Part shown: positions 35,886-45,238 of the stretch, in pieces | Layout of the letters: the number at the start of each line of letters is the position of its first letter | Numbering within the stretch: position 1 is the first letter of the stretch | Assembly (NCBI RefSeq): GCF_022374895.2 | Contig: NZ_CP092423.2 | Coordinates: forward strand, 3,968,001 to 4,032,000 | DNA from: Mycobacterium lentiflavum | Lineage (GTDB): Bacteria; Actinomycetota; Actinomycetes; Mycobacteriales; Mycobacteriaceae | Direction of reading: 5' to 3' | Length of the DNA: 64,000 nt | The notes under the pieces: model-generated | Databases searched by the model: none | Seen by the model: only the letters and a program-made list of their open reading frames with translations | What the model was told of the DNA's origin: nothing | Translations under genes and position numbers: made by a program

Positions 35886-37058
35886 TCACCCCAGCAGGGT
35901 CCGCACGACCGCGTCGGCCAATAGCCGGCCGCGCGGGGTGAGGACCAGCCGGTCGCCGTCGGCCACCAACAAGCCGTCAGCGACCACGGTTTCGGCTCGT
36001 TCGCGTTCGGCGGCGTTCAGCCTGTCCAGCGGAAGCCCTTGGCGCATCCGGGTTTTCAATAGCACGTCCTCGGTGTGCGATGCCTCGGCGTCCAATTGCT
36101 CGAAGCCCGCCACGGGTAGCGCGGAATCCGCCAGTAGCTGCGCGTATGCGTTGGGGTGCTTGACGTTCCACCAGCGGGTCGCGCCGACGTACCCGTGCGC
36201 ACCCGGTCCCGCACCCCACCACTGGCCACCATCCCAGTAGCTGACGTTGTGCCGGCACTCGCCGCCCGGCCGAGACCAGTTGGACACCTCGTACCAATCG
36301 AATCCGGCCGCGGACAGCCGCTCGTCGAGCAGCTCGTAGCGGTGGGCCAGCACGTCGTCGTCGGGTGCGGCCAGCTCACCGCTGCGTACCCGACGCGCCA
36401 GCGCGGTCCCTTTCTCGACGACCAGCGCATACGCGGACACGTGGTCGACGCCGGTCGCGATCGCCGTATCGACCGAGCGCAACAGCTCGTCGTCGGTCTC
36501 CCCCGGCGTGCCGTAGATCAGGTCAAGGCTGACGTGCTCGAAGCCGGCCTCCAGCGCCTCGCGGGCCGCGGCCGCCGACCGGTTCGGCGTGTGAATCCGG
36601 TCGAGGACGCCCAGCACGAAAGGGGACACCGACTGCATGCCGAGCGACACCCGGGTGTACCCGGCCGCTCGGGCGGCCTCGAAGAAGTCCGGCCAGGCCG
36701 ACTCCGGGTTGGCCTCCGTGGTGACCTCGGCATCCGGCGCCAGCACGAAGTGCTCGCGGACCATGTCGAGCAGCGCGACGATGCGCGCAGGGCCCAGCAG
36801 GGATGGCGTCCCGCCGCCGACGAACACGGTGTTCACCGTCGGTGCATCCAGCCGCGCGGCGGCCAGCGCCAACTCGCTGCGCAGCGCCTGCAGCCAGGCG
36901 TCCGGGTTGACGCCGCCCAGCTCGGCGGGCGTGTAGGTGTTGAAATCGCAATACCCGCACCGGGTTATGCAGAACGGGACGTGGAGGTACATCCCAAACG
37001 ACCGTCCAGGACTCCGCTGTATGCCGGGTAGCTCGACCGGTGCCGCGCGAAGGGCCAT
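35886..37058 (-). CDS. hemW: HemW-type radical SAM protein (annotated HemN in mycobacteria)
   Basis: Radical SAM enzyme, 390 residues. CITRCGYCDF near 30 is the CxxxCxxC cluster motif plus the CDF seen in HemN/HemW; GGGTPS near 88 and HNVSYW near 252 follow. The HNxxYW motif and the moderate length favour HemW, a haem chaperone, over coproporphyrinogen dehydrogenase. ATG 37058 is taken as start; an in-frame GTG at 37073 adds five residues, neither with a clear ribosome binding site. In M. tuberculosis rpfD and Rv2390c lie between this gene and sirA; they are absent here. Confidence 0.85.
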   Translation of the reverse strand: MALRAAPVELPGIQRSPGRSFGMYLHVPFCITRCGYCDFNTYTPAELGGVNPDAWLQALRSELALAAARLDAPTVNTVFVGGGTPSLLGPARIVALLDMVREHFVLAPDAEVTTEANPESAWPDFFEAARAAGYTRVSLGMQSVSPFVLGVLDRIHTPNRSAAAAREALEAGFEHVSLDLIYGTPGETDDELLRSVDTAIATGVDHVSAYALVVEKGTALARRVRSGELAAPDDDVLAHRYELLDERLSAAGFDWYEVSNWSRPGGECRHNVSYWDGGQWWGAGPGAHGYVGATRWWNVKHPNAYAQLLADSALPVAGFEQLDAEASHTEDVLLKTRMRQGLPLDRLNAAERERAETVVADGLLVADGDRLVLTPRGRLLADAVVRTLLG

Positions 37059-37351
37059 GCCAAATGATTGCACGTTCGCCAGGTCCGGCCGGCGGCTCGA
37101 GCAACGCGTGGGTGAGCAAATTCACCCGGCGCCCTGGCGCGGCGGCGTCGGCCAGCTCTGCACTACCGCGTGCGGACGCGATCGGCGCTGTTCACCCCGG
37201 CCGGAGGCCGATTGACCACGTCAGACGCTGGGTGCATTGGCCTCTCAGGGATTTCTCGGTTTTGTCTATTTGATTACCCAGGATTGCCGGGTAGTTTTGC
37301 TCACCGTGAGGGCAAATTTGACCTGGTGGCGCTGGCCGCCGGTATCCATGG

Positions 37352-37456
37352 CAGAATGGGCGCGTGACCGCCTCCCAGCCCAGCCAGCGCATCGCGCTGG
37401 TGGTTCGGCGGCACATCGATCTCAAACGTGTCTGCAGCGGTAGCTGTCCGGCTTGA
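37352..37456 (+). promoter_or_regulatory. Leaderless cysteine-containing uORF upstream of sirA
   Basis: A -10-like CAGAAT at 37352-37357 lies six bases before GTG 37364, so the transcript probably begins at the start codon. The ORF (37364-37456) encodes 30 residues ending DLKRVCSGSCPA. In mycobacteria, leaderless uORFs with clustered Cys codons before sulfur-assimilation genes are known to attenuate expression when cysteine is plentiful. This copy has two Cys near its end, 111 bases before sirA. The 290 bases between the hemW start and this site show no gene. Confidence 0.7.
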
Positions 37457-37567
37457 TGTCGTAGACCCGCCCACCTGTACGTCCAGCTGGCGCCGGATCT
37501 GCGCCGCCGTCATTGGACCGGTGAGTCGCGCTTCCACGCCTGCACAGCCCGCGAAGGAGATCTTCGA

Positions 37568-39238
37568 ATGACCACAGCCCGTCCCGCCAAGGCGCCTCGC
37601 AGTGAGGGCCAGTGGGCACTGGGAGAGCGCGAGCCGCTGAACCCCAACGAGGAGTTCAAGCAGGCCGGCCCCCCGCTCGAAGTGCGCGACCGCATCTTGA
37701 ACACCTATGCCAAGGACGGCTTCGACAGCATCGAGAAGAACGACCTTCGTGGCCGGATGCGCTGGTGGGGTTTGTACACCCAGCGTGAGCAGGGTTACGA
37801 CGGCAGTTGGACCGGCGACGAGAACATGGACAAGCTCGAGGCCCGGTACTTCATGATGCGGGTGCGCTGCGACGGCGGCGCCCTGTCGGCCGGCGCATTG
37901 CGCACGCTGGGCCAGATTTCCACCAAGTTCGCCCGCGACACCGCCGACATCTCCGACCGGGAGAACGTGCAATACCACTGGATCCAGGTGGAGGACGTCC
38001 CCGAGATCTGGCGGCGGCTGGCCGAGGTCGGATTGCAGACCGCCGAGGCGTGCGGCGACTGCCCGCGCGTGATCCTCGGCTCACCGCTGGCCGGTGAGTC
38101 CCTCGACGAGGTGCTCGACCCGACCTGGGCGATCGAGGAGATCGTCAAGCGCTACATCGGCCAGCCCGAATTCGCCGACCTACCGCGCAAGTACAAGACC
38201 GCGATCTCGGGTTTGCAGGACGTGGTGCACGAGGTCAACGACATCGCGTTCATCGGTGTCAACCACCCGGAGCACGGCCCCGGTCTGGACGTGTGGGTCG
38301 GCGGCGGGTTGTCCACCAACCCGATGCTGGGCCAGCGCCTCGGCGCGTGGGTGCCGCTCGACGAGGTGCCGGAGGTCTGGGCCGCGGTCACCTCGGTGTT
38401 CCGCGACTACGGGTACCGGCGGTTGCGGGCCAAGGCGCGGCTGAAGTTCCTACTCAAGGACTGGGGCGTAGAAAAATTCCGTGAAGTTCTCGAGCAGGAG
38501 TACCTCAAGCGCCCGCTGATCGATGGCCCGGCCCCCGAGCCGGTCACACACCCGATCGACCACGTCGGAGTGCAGCGGCTCAAGAACGGACTCAACGCGG
38601 TCGGCGTCGCCGCGATCGCGGGCCGGGTTTCCGGCACCATCCTTTCCGCGGTGGCCGACCTGGCCGAACAGGCGGGTTCGGACCGGATCCGGTTCACCCC
38701 CTACCAGAAGCTGGTCATCCTCGACATCCCCGACGACAAACTCGACGAGTTCGTCGCGGGCCTCGAGGCACTTGGGCTGCAAGCGAACCCATCGCACTGG
38801 CGCCGGAACCTGATGGCCTGCACCGGGATTGAGTTCTGCAAGTTGTCCTTCGCCGAAACCCGGGTCAAGGCACAGACTCTGGTGCCAGAGCTGGAAAAGC
38901 GCCTCGATGACATCAACTCGCGACTCGACGTGCCGATCACCGTCAACATCAACGGCTGCCCCAACTCGTGTGCGCGAATTCAGGTCGCCGACATCGGCTT
39001 CAAGGGCCAGATGGTCGACGACGGCGATGGAAACTCGGTCGAGGGCTTCCAGGTACATTTGGGCGGCAGCCTCGGGCTGGACAGCGGATTCGGTCGAAAG
39101 CTGCGCCAGCACAAGGTGACCAGCGACGAGCTGGGCGACTACATCGATCGGGTGGTGCGCAACTTCGTCAAGCACCGCAGCGAGGGAGAGCGATTCGCGC
39201 AGTGGGCACTTCGCGCCGAGGAGGGCGATCTGCGATGA
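37568..39238 (+). CDS. sirA: Ferredoxin-dependent sulfite reductase SirA
   Basis: 556 residues (homologue 555). Reduces sulfite to sulfide with ferredoxin electrons, using sirohaem and a 4Fe-4S cluster. The ligand cysteines are in TGIEFC near 420 and NGCPNSC near 461. ATG 37568 follows GAAGGAGA. First gene of the reductive sulfur operon sirA-cysH-che1; its stop overlaps the cysH start (ATGA). Homologues were once called NirA. Confidence 0.93.
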   Translation: MTTARPAKAPRSEGQWALGEREPLNPNEEFKQAGPPLEVRDRILNTYAKDGFDSIEKNDLRGRMRWWGLYTQREQGYDGSWTGDENMDKLEARYFMMRVRCDGGALSAGALRTLGQISTKFARDTADISDRENVQYHWIQVEDVPEIWRRLAEVGLQTAEACGDCPRVILGSPLAGESLDEVLDPTWAIEEIVKRYIGQPEFADLPRKYKTAISGLQDVVHEVNDIAFIGVNHPEHGPGLDVWVGGGLSTNPMLGQRLGAWVPLDEVPEVWAAVTSVFRDYGYRRLRAKARLKFLLKDWGVEKFREVLEQEYLKRPLIDGPAPEPVTHPIDHVGVQRLKNGLNAVGVAAIAGRVSGTILSAVADLAEQAGSDRIRFTPYQKLVILDIPDDKLDEFVAGLEALGLQANPSHWRRNLMACTGIEFCKLSFAETRVKAQTLVPELEKRLDDINSRLDVPITVNINGCPNSCARIQVADIGFKGQMVDDGDGNSVEGFQVHLGGSLGLDSGFGRKLRQHKVTSDELGDYIDRVVRNFVKHRSEGERFAQWALRAEEGDLR

Positions 39239-39978
39239 GCACCGAAACGACCGACCCGGAATACGCCGCACTGCGTGAGCTGGCCGCCCGGGGCGCGGCC
39301 GAACTCGAGGGCGCCAGCGCCACCGACCTGTTGCGCTGGACAGATGAGAACTTCGGCGGTATCAACGGCCCGCGCGGCTGGGCGACCTGCAACTACGTCG
39401 TCGCCTCCAATATGCAAGACGCCGTGCTGGTGGATCTGGCGTCCAAGGTGCGCCCCGGCGTGCCGGTGCTGTTCCTGGACACCGGCTATCACTTCGTCGA
39501 AACCGTCGGCACCCGTGATGCGATCGAATCCGTCTATGACGTGCGGGTTCTCAATGTCACGCCGGAGCACACGGTGGCCGAGCAGGACGAACTGAAGGGT
39601 AAGGACCTATTCGCGCGGGACCCCGGCGAGTGCTGCCGGCTGCGCAAGGTCCTCCCCCTGGGCAAAACGTTGCGTGGTTACTCCGCCTGGGTGACCGGGC
39701 TGCGCCGGGTCGAGGCACCCACGCGCGCGAACGCGCCACTGATCAGCTTCGACGAGGCATTCAAGCTGGTGAAGATCAACCCGCTGGCGGCCTGGACCGA
39801 CGAGGACATGCAGAACTACATCGAAGAACACGATGTGCTGGTTAATCCGCTTGTCTACGAAGGCTATCCGTCGATCGGCTGCGCTCCCTGCACGGCCAAG
39901 CCCGTCGAGGGCGCCGACCCGCGCAGCGGACGCTGGCAGGGGCAGGCCAAAACCGAATGCGGACTGCACGCGTCGTGA
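39235..39978 (+). CDS. cysH: Adenylyl-sulfate reductase CysH
   Basis: 247 residues. Reduces APS to sulfite and AMP. The 4Fe-4S cysteines of the APS-type enzyme are present: GECCRLRK near 131 and GCAPC near 216, plus the catalytic Cys in ECGLH near the C-terminus. These distinguish it from cluster-less PAPS reductases. Starts inside the sirA stop, so the sulfite it makes is passed to a co-translated reductase. Confidence 0.94.
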   Translation: MSTETTDPEYAALRELAARGAAELEGASATDLLRWTDENFGGINGPRGWATCNYVVASNMQDAVLVDLASKVRPGVPVLFLDTGYHFVETVGTRDAIESVYDVRVLNVTPEHTVAEQDELKGKDLFARDPGECCRLRKVLPLGKTLRGYSAWVTGLRRVEAPTRANAPLISFDEAFKLVKINPLAAWTDEDMQNYIEEHDVLVNPLVYEGYPSIGCAPCTAKPVEGADPRSGRWQGQAKTECGLHAS

Positions 39979-40006
39979 CGCGCCGGCGACGATGCAGAGC
40001 GTAGCG

Positions 40007-40741
40007 ATGAGGAGGAGTGGCGCCATCAACCCCACGCTCGTGCTGACCGCACACGGGAGCAAGGATCCACGGTCGCGGGCCAATGCCCGGGCCGTCGCCG
40101 ACCAGCTGGTGCGATTGCGGCCGAAGCTGGATGTGCGACTGGCATTCCTGGAACACAGCTCACCGAGCCTGGCCGACGTACTCACGTCGGCGGATGGACC
40201 GGGGGTCGTCACCCCGTTGCTGTTGGCCAGCGCCTACCACGCCCGCGTCGACATCCCCGCCCAGATCGCCAATTGCGGTACGACACAACAAGTGTGTCAG
40301 GCATCGGTGCTCGGCGAGGACGACCGGCTGGTGTCAGTGCTGCGCCGGCGCGTCACGGAGTTGGGTGTCTCGCGCCTCGATGACAGCGTCGGTGTCCTCG
40401 TGGTGGCGATCGGCACATCGGACCCGGCGGTCAACGCGCGCACCGGCCGGGTGGCACCAAAGCTGTTGGCGGACACGGGTTGGGCGGGGGCAACCACCGC
40501 GTTCGCCACCCAACAAGAACGTTCGCTCTCCGAAGCGCTGGGCAGGTTGCGCCGCCAAGGCGCCCAGCGCGTGGTCGTCGCGCCGTGGTTCCTGGCGCCG
40601 GGACTGATCCCCGATCGGGTGCAGAGATTCGCAACCAAGACCGGCATCGAGATGGCGGCCCCGCTGGGAGCCCACCGCTTGGTGGCCGAGACGGTGCTGG
40701 ATCGCTTCGCTGCGGCGACCGCCGCCCAGATCGCGGCCTGA
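40007..40741 (+). CDS. che1: Sirohydrochlorin chelatase-like protein (Che1/CbiX family)
   Basis: About 244 residues. Starts TLVLTAHGSKDPRSRANAR, the CbiX/SirB chelatase motif with its metal-binding His, and has a duplicated fold with a second motif around LVVAIGTSDP and a LLASAYHARVDIP His region near 75. Probably inserts iron into sirohydrochlorin to make sirohaem for SirA, fitting its position behind sirA-cysH. The start is uncertain: AGGAGG at 40010-40015 points to initiation near 40022-40026, but the in-frame codon there is ATC (40025); ATG 40007 overlaps that site, and ATG 39992 is another choice. Confidence 0.8.
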   Translation: MRRSGAINPTLVLTAHGSKDPRSRANARAVADQLVRLRPKLDVRLAFLEHSSPSLADVLTSADGPGVVTPLLLASAYHARVDIPAQIANCGTTQQVCQASVLGEDDRLVSVLRRRVTELGVSRLDDSVGVLVVAIGTSDPAVNARTGRVAPKLLADTGWAGATTAFATQQERSLSEALGRLRRQGAQRVVVAPWFLAPGLIPDRVQRFATKTGIEMAAPLGAHRLVAETVLDRFAAATAAQIAA

Positions 40742-40779
40742 CAGTACATCAACGTCACCTGCCGCACTAACATGGCGCA

Positions 40780-41109
40780 ATGGGCGATCGCGGCGCGCAC
40801 GGCCTTGCCGAGCATCTGGCCGGCCTGCCCCACTTCCACGTCGTCGCCCTGAACCGGAACAACGAGGTCATCTACAGCGACGGCCTGACGTGGCCGGGCG
40901 CCGAAGGATTCGCCGCGGACCTGATTTCACCGGCGCCGGGCGCCCCGGTCCCCGAGGTGGAACTCGAAGCGGTGTGGATCATCGAAACCGATCCGCGAAG
41001 GTGCCCCTTTGCCCATGGCGACGACACCGCCGAATCCGACGAGCTGACGGTCACCGAATACATCGAGCGGGTGACCCAGCAACCGCCCTACTGGGCGGCG
41101 GGGCCGTAG
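40780..41109 (+). CDS. Conserved-looking hypothetical protein, 109 residues
   Basis: ATG 40780, with TAACAT seven bases upstream suggesting a leaderless transcript. Starts MGDRGAHGLAEHLAGLPHF; acidic, soluble, with a single Cys (RRCPFAHG). Family not recognised. It lies between the sulfite-reduction operon and the convergent cysA gene, its stop abutting the cysA stop, which suggests an old stable arrangement. No function proposed. Confidence 0.65.
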   Translation: MGDRGAHGLAEHLAGLPHFHVVALNRNNEVIYSDGLTWPGAEGFAADLISPAPGAPVPEVELEAVWIIETDPRRCPFAHGDDTAESDELTVTEYIERVTQQPPYWAAGP

Positions 41110-42174
41110 TCAGGCCGAGGTCAGTGTGCTCTGATCTTCGCCCGCCGGAACGGCATCCGCGATGACGGGCGGCACGCGGGTGGCGCGCACATAGACGGTG
41201 TCCCCGTCCTTGAGGGCCAGCGCCTCGGCGTCACCCCGGGTGATTTGCGCGGTGAAACTGCCGCCGGTGGCCGCGCTGGTCAACTCGACGCGCACCTCGA
41301 ATCCCAGTGCCACGACGCGGTCGACGGTAGCGCGGACGACTCCGATGGATTCGGCGGTGCCGTCACCGCCGGCGATCGCCATCTCGGGATTGCGACCGAC
41401 CCGAATGTCATGCGGGCGAACCAAACTGCCGTTCAGGGTCGAGACCGCACCAAGGAACGACATGACGAACGCGTTCGCCGGGGCGTCGTAAACCTCGGTC
41501 GGGGACCCGACCTGCTCAATACGGCCCTTGTTGAGCACCGCGATCCGATCGGCGACGTCGAGCGCCTCGGCCTGGTCGTGAGTGACCAACACCGTGGTGA
41601 CGTGGACCTCGTCATGCAGCCGGCGCAGCCAGGCCCGCAGATCCTCGCGAACCTTGGCGTCCAGCGCCCCGAACGGTTCGTCGAGCAGCAGCACCTGCGG
41701 GTCGACGGCCAACGCGCGTGCGAGCGCCATCCGCTGTCGCTGACCGCCGGAGAGCTGGTTGGGGTAACGACCCTGAAATCCGCTGAGCCCCACGACTTCC
41801 AGCAGGTTGTCGACCTTCTCCTTGATTTCGGCTTTGGGCCGCTTGCGAATCTTCAATCCGTACGCGACGTTGTCGCGCACCGTCATGTGCTTGAACGCGG
41901 CGTAATGCTGGAACACGAATCCGATGCCGCGCCGCTGCGGTGGCACCCGGGTGACATCACGGCCGTTGATCGTGATCGTGCCGGTGTCGGGCTGGTCGAG
42001 ACCGGCGATGGTGCGCAGCAGGGTCGACTTGCCGGAACCGCTGGGGCCGAGCAGGGCCGTCAGCGAGCCGGTGGGGACCACGAAGTCCACATGCTGCAAT
42101 GCGACGAAATCGCCATAGCGCTTATTGACGTCGCGCACGGTGATCGCGAGGTCGCCGGTTTTGGCGTCGGTCAT
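41110..42174 (-). CDS. cysA: Sulfate ABC transporter ATP-binding protein CysA
   Basis: 354 residues. Walker A GPSGSGKST near 42, signature LSGGQRQRMA near 141, Walker B VLLLDEPFGALD near 160, switch His in VTHDQAEA near 198; the C-terminal ~110 residues form the TOBE-like regulatory domain. Powers sulfate/thiosulfate import through CysT and CysW. Last gene of subI-cysT-cysW-cysA; ATG 42174 follows AAGGAGAT. Confidence 0.93.
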   Translation of the reverse strand: MTDAKTGDLAITVRDVNKRYGDFVALQHVDFVVPTGSLTALLGPSGSGKSTLLRTIAGLDQPDTGTITINGRDVTRVPPQRRGIGFVFQHYAAFKHMTVRDNVAYGLKIRKRPKAEIKEKVDNLLEVVGLSGFQGRYPNQLSGGQRQRMALARALAVDPQVLLLDEPFGALDAKVREDLRAWLRRLHDEVHVTTVLVTHDQAEALDVADRIAVLNKGRIEQVGSPTEVYDAPANAFVMSFLGAVSTLNGSLVRPHDIRVGRNPEMAIAGGDGTAESIGVVRATVDRVVALGFEVRVELTSAATGGSFTAQITRGDAEALALKDGDTVYVRATRVPPVIADAVPAGEDQSTLTSA

Positions 42175-42195
42175 GTCCGAATCTCCTTGTCAGGC

Positions 42196-43008
42196 CTAGC
42201 TCGCCGCTCGTGCCCGGCGGGCATCGAGAATCACCTGGACGATGAGCACGGCCACGGCAACGCCCATCAACAACGTCGACAACGCATAGGCGCCGTATTC
42301 GGCCCCGCGGTTGTAGCGATCCGAGACCAGCAGCGTCAGTGTCTGCGACTTGCCCGGGAGATTGGACGACACGATGGTCACCGCACCGTATTCGCCCAGA
42401 GTGCGAGCGATGGTCAGCACGATGCCGTAGGTCAGGCCCCACCGGATGGACGGCAGCGTGATCCGCCAAAACGTTTGCCACCAGCCAGAACCCAGGGTGG
42501 CCGCGGCTTCCTCCTGGTCGGTTCCCAGCTCATGCAGCACCGGCTCGACCTCGCGCACCACGAACGGCAGCGTGACGAAGATGCTGGCAAGTACGATGCC
42601 GGGCAGGCCGAAGATGATTTTGAAACCCAGGTCTCGTTCCACGAAGCCAAGCGCACCGGCCGAACCCCACAGCACGATCAACGCGACACCCACCACGACG
42701 GGCGAGACGGCGAACGGCAGGTCGATAACCGCCTGCAGCACACCCTTACCGCGGAATCTGTTGCGCGCCAACACAAGTGCGGTGGGAATTCCGAAGAACA
42801 CGTTTAGTGGCACCACGATGGCCACCACCAGCAGCGACAAGTCCAGCGCCGATATCGCGGCCGGGGTGCTGATCCAGTCGACGAACTGACCGAACCCGGG
42901 GGCAAACGTCCGCCACAAGATCACCGACACCGGGATGATCAGCAGCACCGCGACGTAGGCCAACGCGACATACCGAGTGAGGTAACGAACCCAGCCAGAC
43001 GATGTCAC
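42196..43008 (-). CDS. cysW: Sulfate ABC transporter permease CysW
   Basis: 270 residues with about six membrane helices. The permease EAA-type loop appears as EEAAATLGSGWWQTFWRITL near 168-187, where it docks CysA. GTG 43008 overlaps the cysT stop (GTGA), giving the normal family length; the longer frame to 43422 is a shadow in cysT. Confidence 0.92.
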   Translation of the reverse strand: MTSSGWVRYLTRYVALAYVAVLLIIPVSVILWRTFAPGFGQFVDWISTPAAISALDLSLLVVAIVVPLNVFFGIPTALVLARNRFRGKGVLQAVIDLPFAVSPVVVGVALIVLWGSAGALGFVERDLGFKIIFGLPGIVLASIFVTLPFVVREVEPVLHELGTDQEEAAATLGSGWWQTFWRITLPSIRWGLTYGIVLTIARTLGEYGAVTIVSSNLPGKSQTLTLLVSDRYNRGAEYGAYALSTLLMGVAVAVLIVQVILDARRARAAS

Positions 43009-43883
43009 TGCGCCCGCTCCTCGTGCCGGGCCGCCCGCGCACCGACCAGGCGTAGGGCGAACAGCACCACAAACGAAAGCAGAAGCAACACAATCGATAT
43101 CGCTGCCGCTCCGGTGCGGTCGTCGTTCTCGATCAACGTGCGGATCCACTGCGACGACACTTCGGTCTTGCCCGGCACCGCGCCGCCGATCAGTACCACC
43201 GAACCGAATTCGCCGATGGCCCGTGAAAAAGCCAGGCCGGCACCGGACAACAATGACGGCAGCAGCGACGGCAACACGACCGACGTGAAGACCTTCGGGC
43301 CGCTGGCGCCCAGCGAGGCGGCGGCCTCCTCGGTTTCCCGGTCGATTTCCAGTAGCACCGGTTGAACGGCGCGCACCACGAAGGGCAGCGTGACGAACGC
43401 CAGCGCCACCGCCACACCCCACGCGGTGTGCTGAAGATGCAGGCCGACCGGGCTGTTTTTCCCGTAGAGAGCCAGCATGACCAGGCTGGCCACGATGGTC
43501 GGCAACGCGAACGGCAGGTCGATGACCGCGTCGACGAGACGCTTTCCGGGGAAGTCGTCACGCACCAACACCCAGGCGATCAGCAGGCCGAATAACAGAT
43601 TGACCACCGTGACGGCGACGGAGATGGTGAGCGTCACCCGAAACGAGTCGATCGCGGCATGCGACGTCACGGCCTCCGCGAACGCCCGCCAGCCGCCACC
43701 GGCAGCCTGCCACACAATGGCAGCCAGCGGCAGCAGCACGATCACCGAGAGCCACAGCGTCGCCACCCCGACGCGCAGCGACGAGGTGCCGCGGCGCCCG
43801 AAAGACCGCGCGACCAGTAGATCGCCGGGTTCGTCGGGCTCGGGCCGAACCGCTTCTGGGTCCGGGGTTGTCGTCACGGTCAT
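43005..43883 (-). CDS. cysT: Sulfate ABC transporter permease CysT
   Basis: 292 residues; cytoplasmic ~35-residue N-terminus, then about six membrane helices and the EEAAASLGASG permease loop near 187. Pairs with CysW to form the channel. The ATG at 43883 overlaps the subI stop (ATGA). Confidence 0.93.
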   Translation of the reverse strand: MTVTTTPDPEAVRPEPDEPGDLLVARSFGRRGTSSLRVGVATLWLSVIVLLPLAAIVWQAAGGGWRAFAEAVTSHAAIDSFRVTLTISVAVTVVNLLFGLLIAWVLVRDDFPGKRLVDAVIDLPFALPTIVASLVMLALYGKNSPVGLHLQHTAWGVAVALAFVTLPFVVRAVQPVLLEIDRETEEAAASLGASGPKVFTSVVLPSLLPSLLSGAGLAFSRAIGEFGSVVLIGGAVPGKTEVSSQWIRTLIENDDRTGAAAISIVLLLLSFVVLFALRLVGARAARHEERAQ

Positions 43884-44917
43884 CCGGTGGCCTTCGTATA
43901 GATCTTGGTAATGCTGCCGTTGCTCTTGTCGAAAAGCTGCGGATCGACCGTGGCCCAGCCGCCCAGGTCAGCGATCGTCCAAAGCTTCGGCGGCAACGGG
44001 AACTGGTCGGCGAATTCGGCGGCGACCGACGGGTCGACGGGCCGAAAACCGGCCTGCGCCCACAACTTCTGCGCCGCGGCCGTGTATTGAAAGTTGCGGA
44101 ACGCGGTGGCCACGTCTTGGTGCGGGCTCGTAATCACCAGCGCCAGCGGGTTTTCGATCTTGAAGGTCTGCGGTGGGGTGATGTGCTCGACCGGCTTGCC
44201 TTGTCGCTCAGTGGCGATGGCCTCGTTCTCGTAACTGATCAACACGTCGCCGCTGCCCTGGACGAAAACGTCGGTGGCTTCTCGTCCCGACCCGGGCCGC
44301 AATTTCACGTGGTCTCGCACCAAGTTGCTGATGAAGTCGATTCCCGCTTGGCCATTGCGGCCGCCCTCACTCTTAGCGGCATATGGGGCGAGCAGATTCC
44401 ATTTGGCCGAGCCGGAACTCAACGGGCTGGGCGTGATGACCTCGACGCCGGGCCGCAGCAGGTCATCCCAATCTTTGATGTTCTTCGGATTGCCCTTGCG
44501 CACTACGAAAGTCACCACCGAGCCGAACGGGATGCCCTTGGTTGCGTCGGTGTTCCAGTCTTTGGAAACCTTGCCCGCCTTGACCAATCGGGTCACATCC
44601 GGCTCCACCGAGAAGTTCACCAGGTCGGCCGGCTTGCCTTCGGCAACTCCACGGGACTGGTCACCGGAGGCGCCGTACGAGGTGATCACCTGCACACTCT
44701 TGCCCTCTTCGGAGTTGTTGAATGCGGGAATCACCTTGCTCCAGCCGGGTTCTGGAGCGGAGTAGGCGACCAGGGTGATCGTGGTATGCGCGCCCGAGGG
44801 CCCGCTGCCGCCGACTACATCGCTGGGGCCGCCGCCACAGGCCGCAACGACACCGACGATCAGTGCGAGCGCGACGAAAGACCGCCAACGCGGTGCGCCG
44901 GCGTTGTCGATAAGCAT
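43880..44917 (-). CDS. subI: Sulfate-binding lipoprotein SubI
   Basis: 345 residues. Lipoprotein signal with lipobox VVAAC near 27, then the sulfate-binding fold (TSYGASGDQSRGV near 80, typical of Sbp/SubI). Captures sulfate outside the membrane for CysTWA. The start follows AAAGG. First gene of the operon; a cysteine-rich uORF lies 110 bases upstream. Confidence 0.93.
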   Translation of the reverse strand: MLIDNAGAPRWRSFVALALIVGVVAACGGGPSDVVGGSGPSGAHTTITLVAYSAPEPGWSKVIPAFNNSEEGKSVQVITSYGASGDQSRGVAEGKPADLVNFSVEPDVTRLVKAGKVSKDWNTDATKGIPFGSVVTFVVRKGNPKNIKDWDDLLRPGVEVITPSPLSSGSAKWNLLAPYAAKSEGGRNGQAGIDFISNLVRDHVKLRPGSGREATDVFVQGSGDVLISYENEAIATERQGKPVEHITPPQTFKIENPLALVITSPHQDVATAFRNFQYTAAAQKLWAQAGFRPVDPSVAAEFADQFPLPPKLWTIADLGGWATVDPQLFDKSNGSITKIYTKATG

Positions 44918-45026
44918 TGACGGCCTTTCGGTGCGGGCTTACGGATATCGGTCCGTTGCTGCGGAAAGGCAATCAAAACGTCAGGGGAATTCGCGAACTC
45001 CCTACCAAACCGCGCACGGGTGGTAG

Positions 45027-45096
45027 TCAGCGACAACAGTGCACGAGGACATCACATTCCGGGGCTTCGGATGTCAGGTGCATGGCGCGAAGCCTA
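45027..45096 (-). promoter_or_regulatory. Leaderless cysteine-rich uORF upstream of subI
   Basis: On the minus strand TAGGCT (45091-45096) is a good -10 box seven bases before ATG 45083. The ORF ends at 45027 and encodes MHLTSEAPECDVLVHCCR, with adjacent Cys codons next to the stop. This is the arrangement of the mycobacterial cysteine-responsive attenuator uORFs, here serving sulfate uptake. Confidence 0.75.
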
Positions 45097-45154
45097 ACAG
45101 GAATTCGCCGACCCGCCACCGGACCGGGTGGCATGGCAAGTCGGCGCGCCCGCC

Positions 45155-45232
45155 TCAGTGCGTCACCCACCACGCGACGATCACCAGTACTACGAGCGTG
45201 ACGAGAACCAACGTCACGTGAGAACGAGGCAT
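45155..45232 (-). CDS. Tiny membrane protein, 25 residues
   Basis: ATG 45232 begins six bases after the stop of the 67-residue membrane protein on the same strand. The peptide is one hydrophobic helix (VTLVLVTLVVLVIVAWWV) with a short basic start and ends WWVTH. An AGGT lies upstream. Tiny single-helix proteins of this kind are usually missed; the tight coupling makes it credible. Function unknown. Confidence 0.5.
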   Translation of the reverse strand: MPRSHVTLVLVTLVVLVIVAWWVTH

Positions 45233-45238
45233 CGCCGG

